Positions 53,101 through 59,100 of a DNA stretch of 64,000 nucleotides are shown in pieces. The stretch is taken from positions 76,234,501 to 76,298,500 of the forward strand of contig CM060831.1 in the NCBI GenBank assembly GCA_030762175.1. The letters are read 5' to 3'. The stretch is from Metallyticus violacea. Taxonomy: Eukaryota; Arthropoda; Insecta; Mantodea; Metallyticidae. A model generated the notes under the pieces. It worked only from the letters and a program-made list of their open reading frames with translations. It had not been told where the DNA came from and ran no database searches. The stretch's first letter is position 1. Every line of letters starts with the position of its first letter. The translations under genes and the position numbers were made by a program.

Positions 53101-56100
53101 TTTGTATGACTGAGTTGTGTCTTCAGGTCAGTCGTTGGCTTTGTTAGAGAACAGCAAGTGAAAGTGGTGAGTTTAGTGGTGATGAAAATAGAAATGAAAA
53201 GGCAGGCATTGTGAAACCAGGCTCACAATATTATTTTTAGATTATATACTTATTTCAAAAGATATGTTGATGAGGAAGACACATATAAACTGAATTTTAA
53301 AAATGCTCAGCATCTGATTGCAATGGCATGGTGTAGGATGATGATTATTGTTTAAGGGGCACAAAACTGTGGTCATTAGTGCCCAAACACACTGAAATGG
53401 TGCCAATAATAAAATATCCACACTTAAATACTGTGCAGAAAACAAGCAACATGACTAAGTCAGCCAATGTAAATAAAAATCCCATTAACTAATAACGAGG
53501 GCAATAAAAGACAATATACAAAGTACTGCTAATAAAAAACACCATCAATAGTTAAAAACAAAATGACCTTAAAATGAGCTAAAAGGAAACCGTCCCTTAT
53601 AAAATTAAAAAAAATAAACAAATAAAATTATACCTTGCTCCAAAAATCACAAATTATCATAAAATGGAGCATTCATTCGACAGCGACACTGATTGTTTAA
53701 GGGTGCAAAACTTCTAAGGTCATTAGCACCCAAACACACTAAAATTCTGCCAATAATAAAATAATTAAATTATCCATCTACACTAAAATACTGTGCAGAA
53801 AACCAGCGACATAAACAAGTCGGTCAATACAAATTAAAACTCATTAACAAAAAGTACACATTATAAAATACCAGCAATAGTCCGGAAAAAATGGTCAAAA
53901 TGGCGCAAAAAAGACACCGTCAAATAGAAAATCTGTACATAAAAATTGCTTAAAATCCCCCTAATAAAAACGTTGCTGAAATGCACAGGGTTTAAAAGGG
54001 CTAATTTCGCTGCAACATCTGCAGCCGCATTATCTGGAATTCCCACATGACCAGGAACCCATAGCAGTGTTACGCTAAGTGCGCATCAATAAGCGCAAAC
54101 ACTGCGTCCTGGATCTTCTGCACATGAGGATGGGAGTTGTACAGGTTTCGAAAAGACAAAAGAGCACTCAGGGAATCAGAAAAAATTAGTCCCTGTGTCC
54201 GTTTTCGAGCCGTCGGTATAAATACAATTACATCTCGCAAAGAATGAAACTCGCGCTAAAATGTCGACAAATAATAGAAGCTGCGGCCGAAGACTTAAGA
54301 CAGAACGTAAGTCCAGGATGAATTGGAGCCTCTGCCAAAAGCCAAGGGGATGACCTCCCTGGCCAAGAAAAAAGAAGGCAACTCTATGTCCAAAGTGCTT
54401 AACAACTCCCGGAAAGGAAAGCCGGGATGCTTAGGATTAAGGGATCTAGCACATAAAAGCTATCGTGCAATATATTAAAAAACGGCTCATTTGTGGGATG
54501 ACGAGGTTGAGCAGCCAATCGACAACCATAACGACCAAGTAAAATGCCCCTACAATAAAATAGAGGAGGTTCTTCAGACTCCGTGCATAGGCTGGACGCG
54601 GGACTCGTAGGAAATGCTCCTATGGCGACATAGATTCCCCTGTGATGAATCGGGTTAAGGCGACGAAGAATTGAACGTCGCGCAGAGCCATAATCGAGTT
54701 TGGACGCGACTATAGATCGGTAGAGACGTAAAAGACCTAAAAAAACCAGTCAACTTCCCAGGATGTGCCATTTAAAACACGTAAAAAACATAGAAATGAG
54801 ATGACCAACATAGTTTCCTATCAAACACCAACCCAAGAATCTTTACTTCGCCAGCGAAAGACGGAGCATCTGGGCTAAGATGGAAAGATGCTCCCTGCAG
54901 CTCCGAAGTTCTTGCAAACGGTCTTCTCAGCAGAAAAACGGAACTGGTGATTGACAATCCAAGCATAAAACGGTCTAGACAGCATTGAAGGCGGCGTTCC
55001 ATAGGACAAGTCGCAGAGAAGAAAGATTGCAAAGTCGTGGACGAATAACGACGACGTTATCCCTGGAGGTAAACACTCAATAATGGAATTAATAGCGATG
55101 GCAAACAGTGTGACACTAAGTACCGAGCTCTGAGTTACTCCATTCTCCTGAATAAAACGAGAAAATAAAACAAAACACACGCGTACATTAAAACTCCATC
55201 TTTCATGAGCTTCTAAATAAAAACTGACATCCGACCACGTATATGCCATTTATGAAGCCTACGAGGTACATCGCTTCTCCAGCAGGTATCAAAGATTTTC
55301 TCCAGATCCAAGAGGATACGACCTTTTGGCACTTCCGTACGAAAGCATCCATAATATAGGTGAAAAGAGACACCAGATGGTCGACAGAAGAGCGATGAGG
55401 ACGAAAACCGCACTATACGTTCGTCAAAAAGTGCTGCGATTCTAACCACCATATAATCCCGTTAATCATGCGTTCAATCAGCTTGCACAGCAACTGGTGA
55501 GGGAAAACCTTTCCAGGTTTTGGTATAATGCAGGCCACTGGCTAAGCACACGGATACATGCTCACCAAGGAACCGGAAAGCGTCTGGGGTCGGAAGACAA
55601 CCGGGGAATAGCTTGATCTGCGGCATTAGTGAGTACGGTATCGAGCAGCTCAATCTGGCGTCAATAGATACAAAAGCACGCCCCGAAAATATGGCCAGAG
55701 AATTGAATAGAAGCCAATTTTCATTACAGATAGCCACTTCGGCGCGCGCTAGAATGTACGTGGGAAGACACGATATGGATCTGGCACGGAAAATGATCAC
55801 TGGAGCATAAATCATAAAGAACGTTCCTAAGATGTACAGAAAGAATATTCCAATGTGAGAAACTGTGTATACTATCGTAAAGAAAAGTTGGCTGACTTGT
55901 ATTCAGCAAAGTTAGATTATGGTGATCTAAAAAGTTCGCTACCATGCTATTACCCCTCGAACACTCCGAGGAAGAACTCAATAGGGGGGTTAAAGTAGGA
56001 AAGGGGGAGCGAGCTGGTAAAGAATATGATCTAGATCAGCCGACGCGATAATAGCAGATAGAGGTACGTAAATATTACAGGCAGTCAATCTAATGCCGGA

Positions 56101-59100
56101 AAAGCAAACGGTAGCTGCCGCAGCCTGTATAGAAGACTGTAGACTTAGTAAGGAACTGTGTAAGACATCTCTGATTAAGAGTAAAACTCTGCCATGCGCA
56201 GGAGTGCCATCTTCCAGTCAAATGTCATATCACACACAGAGAACCCGCTGAGGTCTAAGGAGTCCTGTGGTCGAAGCTTTGTCTCCTGGAGACACGCAAG
56301 CGCAGAGTCAGTCTACCGTAAAAGCAACTCCAGTTCAGGTCTTGGACTACTTAGTCCCGTCCTTTCTTTAGATGCGTGGGATTAGGTGGTTTAACAGGAA
56401 CAGACGCATCCTGCTCCATAACATCCTCGGAGGGAGGGCTCACCTGGAATCGATTGGAATTGGAGAGAAGCGATGACCTCCTGGCGGGCTTGCGCTTAGA
56501 CCCATCATGGGAGCTTGACCTCCGAGGAAGTGAGGGGCTTTGATGCTCCTTAGTCTTATCCTCATTGGTGGACGATTTTAAAAAGTCAGTCCTTGTATAA
56601 GCAGTCTTAAATTTAATAATATTAGTGGCAAAAATCACAGGTTTGGCTTCTGCAGTGGAGTGCTTAACGGAGGCAGGCACAGTAGTAGCTTTTGTGAATT
56701 TCAGGTCACGATTTTGCGTGCTACAGTCACATTTTGATATCGCAGTGGTGGTTATGGAGCTGTAGGTTGACGGGCTTGATAGCGTTTTCGGGCCTCAGAG
56801 AAAGAAAGTTTCTCTTTAACTCGGGTTTCCTGTATGGAATGCTCACGATATCGAAGGCAGTTGTGGGATGTCGCCCAATGAGCACCGCGGCAATTCACAA
56901 AAACGGGAGTATATGAACATGCTCCCTCATGACTTTCTAGTGCTCAAACCAATACAGCACTCTTACAAGGTAATCAAGTGTGGCCGAACAGTGACACTGG
57001 GAACATACTAGCCGACAGTTATTACCTCGTACCTTGGCCTGATCTTCTGCGGCAACTCAACCATATTAAAGGTGTTGGCTGTACTTCCCATGTCTTATCA
57101 CCTGCACTCAATAAACTGATGTAATATTTTGTTCCACCAAATGCCCAGAATTTGGTATCTGTTATGCTGTCAAGCACAGAGGTGCTGATGAATCTTCGGG
57201 GTGAATTCAGGAGGCAATGCTGCTCCATTTGGATTGGATATCCGTGGAGTATAATGGCCTTAAGTAGTGTATTAATTTGAGAATAGCTTATCATCTCAAC
57301 TAATAAATGTGTGCACAATTTTACAGGGCTAGAGATACTATCTAAACTTTCCTGGATTATAAAAGGGTTCACTTGGGTAAAGGACTAACCTTCCTCAGTT
57401 CTATCAACAATGAGGGAACAACACCTCAGTTACCCCTTTTACATTTTTTACTTTTTTTCCTCTGGTATTTTGGTGAAATTTTTCATGCATGGTAGTGAGT
57501 TCATCCTTCACCATTGTAACCATCTCCGATGACAGGCTGCTTCTTGGGCGCCCTAGGCCTGGTCTTTAGTAGGGGATATGCTCCTGTCCTACATGATAAC
57601 CCATTGCTGGAAGTTACGCCATTACCCAGTCACCTTTTACTGTGTCAAACACTGGGCATCCATTAGATTAAGAACAGGGAGGTAAGAACAATAAAAAATT
57701 AAAAAGTAGGCAAAATTAAAATGATGAAACATGATAAGCATGGACCTGTGGGCGCAGCTCAGGCGCCTTGGGGTCACTCTGCCCCTAACCAATAAGTGGA
57801 CCCCTGAGGAGTATGGTGTAAGCAGTGCTACTGTGTCTTGTATTGTGGCAAGGTTAGAAAATTTGATTCTAATGATGCACAGTTTGTATTGGCCTAGAAA
57901 ACTCATTGGACCTCTCAAGAGGGTTACAAACTTTTATGACTGACAAGGAAGTTGAACTCAGGGCTGTAGTTGAATTTTATGACCAAGGAGAATTTCCAGT
58001 ACAAAAAGTACTGACACTTTAAGAACCAAAATAAAATACACTTATTCTAATTTGTCCAAGTACAGAATTCTGCGAAGTTTAGGGTTCAAATATAAAAAGA
58101 CAAATTATGGGCAGCAATTGTTAATGGAGAGGAGTGACATCGTTGTGTCAAGGATAAGATTCTTACACAAAAGCACAAAATTTGCATTTCTGCTGATACA
58201 AGATCTAGATTTTTACATAGATGAGACTTGGTGAATAAAAAGCACACACAAATTTCAACCTGACAATATCTGGTTTATTTACAAATGACCTTTAACATCT
58301 CAGGTCATCAGCGTGCAACCTGACAAGACTCCTCCAAAATCGATGACCTGAAGGTACCTTTTGGGAAAGGCATTCGGCTCATTTTTTACCAAGTAGGATC
58401 TGGTAATTTGATTGATTCCTTGATTCCTACCTGAAAGCAAGTGGATTTTTCAGTTCAAAACCACCTCACAGGAAATGACAGTTGGTACATTTAAAGGCTG
58501 GTTTTAGAATGGTTCCTAAATTATTCAGAGGAAGGAAGCTTAATAATAATGCATGATGCACGTATACTCATTGTTAAAAGTAATATCCCAAATACCAGCA
58601 AAAAGACCAAATTATAAAATGGCTACAAAAAAGAGCGAGGGGGTTGTAACAGGTACTTTTATTTAAAAAAAATGGAAAAAATATCAGCTGGATATCCTTG
58701 CTAATGAAAGGGGCCATAAAGTAATATGTCTCTCTTTTTACTACTCCAGTATAATCCAATTAAGATTGTGTGGGCTCAAATAAAACTGGGCTGTGGTAAA
58801 AAGAAACATCACTTTTGAACTAAAAATTGTAGAACAATTTTAAACATTCTTTACGACAAAGCATTCTCTCACACTGGCGTGAGAAGTGGAATTTAATTCC
58901 CACCAATAAACTTCTAGAATGTTTAACTGGTCAACATCTTCTCGCACAGTTCGTCGCAAAGAAGTAATTTTAGCTCGTCTGAGAATTGGGCATTGCCGTT
59001 TTAGTCACCATCACCTTTTTAATGGTCAACCAGCTCCAGCTTGCCCTCACTGTGACCATCCCTTTACACCACATTTTAATTGAATGCCATCATCTGGCAG

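Larger units (their letters stand above)
53690..57640 (-). mobile_element. Long I-type LINE, all domains, decayed
   Basis: Nearly full-length minus-strand retrotransposon. In its own 5' to 3' order: ORF1 (57540-56350) with [20 protein letters not shown], a CCHC-type stretch with [18 protein letters not shown] near 56880, and a Ser/Lys-rich tail ([15 protein letters not shown]); endonuclease (55981-55724: [28 protein letters not shown]); RT (55450-54770: [46 protein letters not shown] where the YADD box is [21 protein letters not shown]); RNase H (near 54050: [16 protein letters not shown]); and a 3' UTR. Stops and frameshifts are many. ORF1 plus RNase H is the I-clade layout. Confidence 0.85.
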
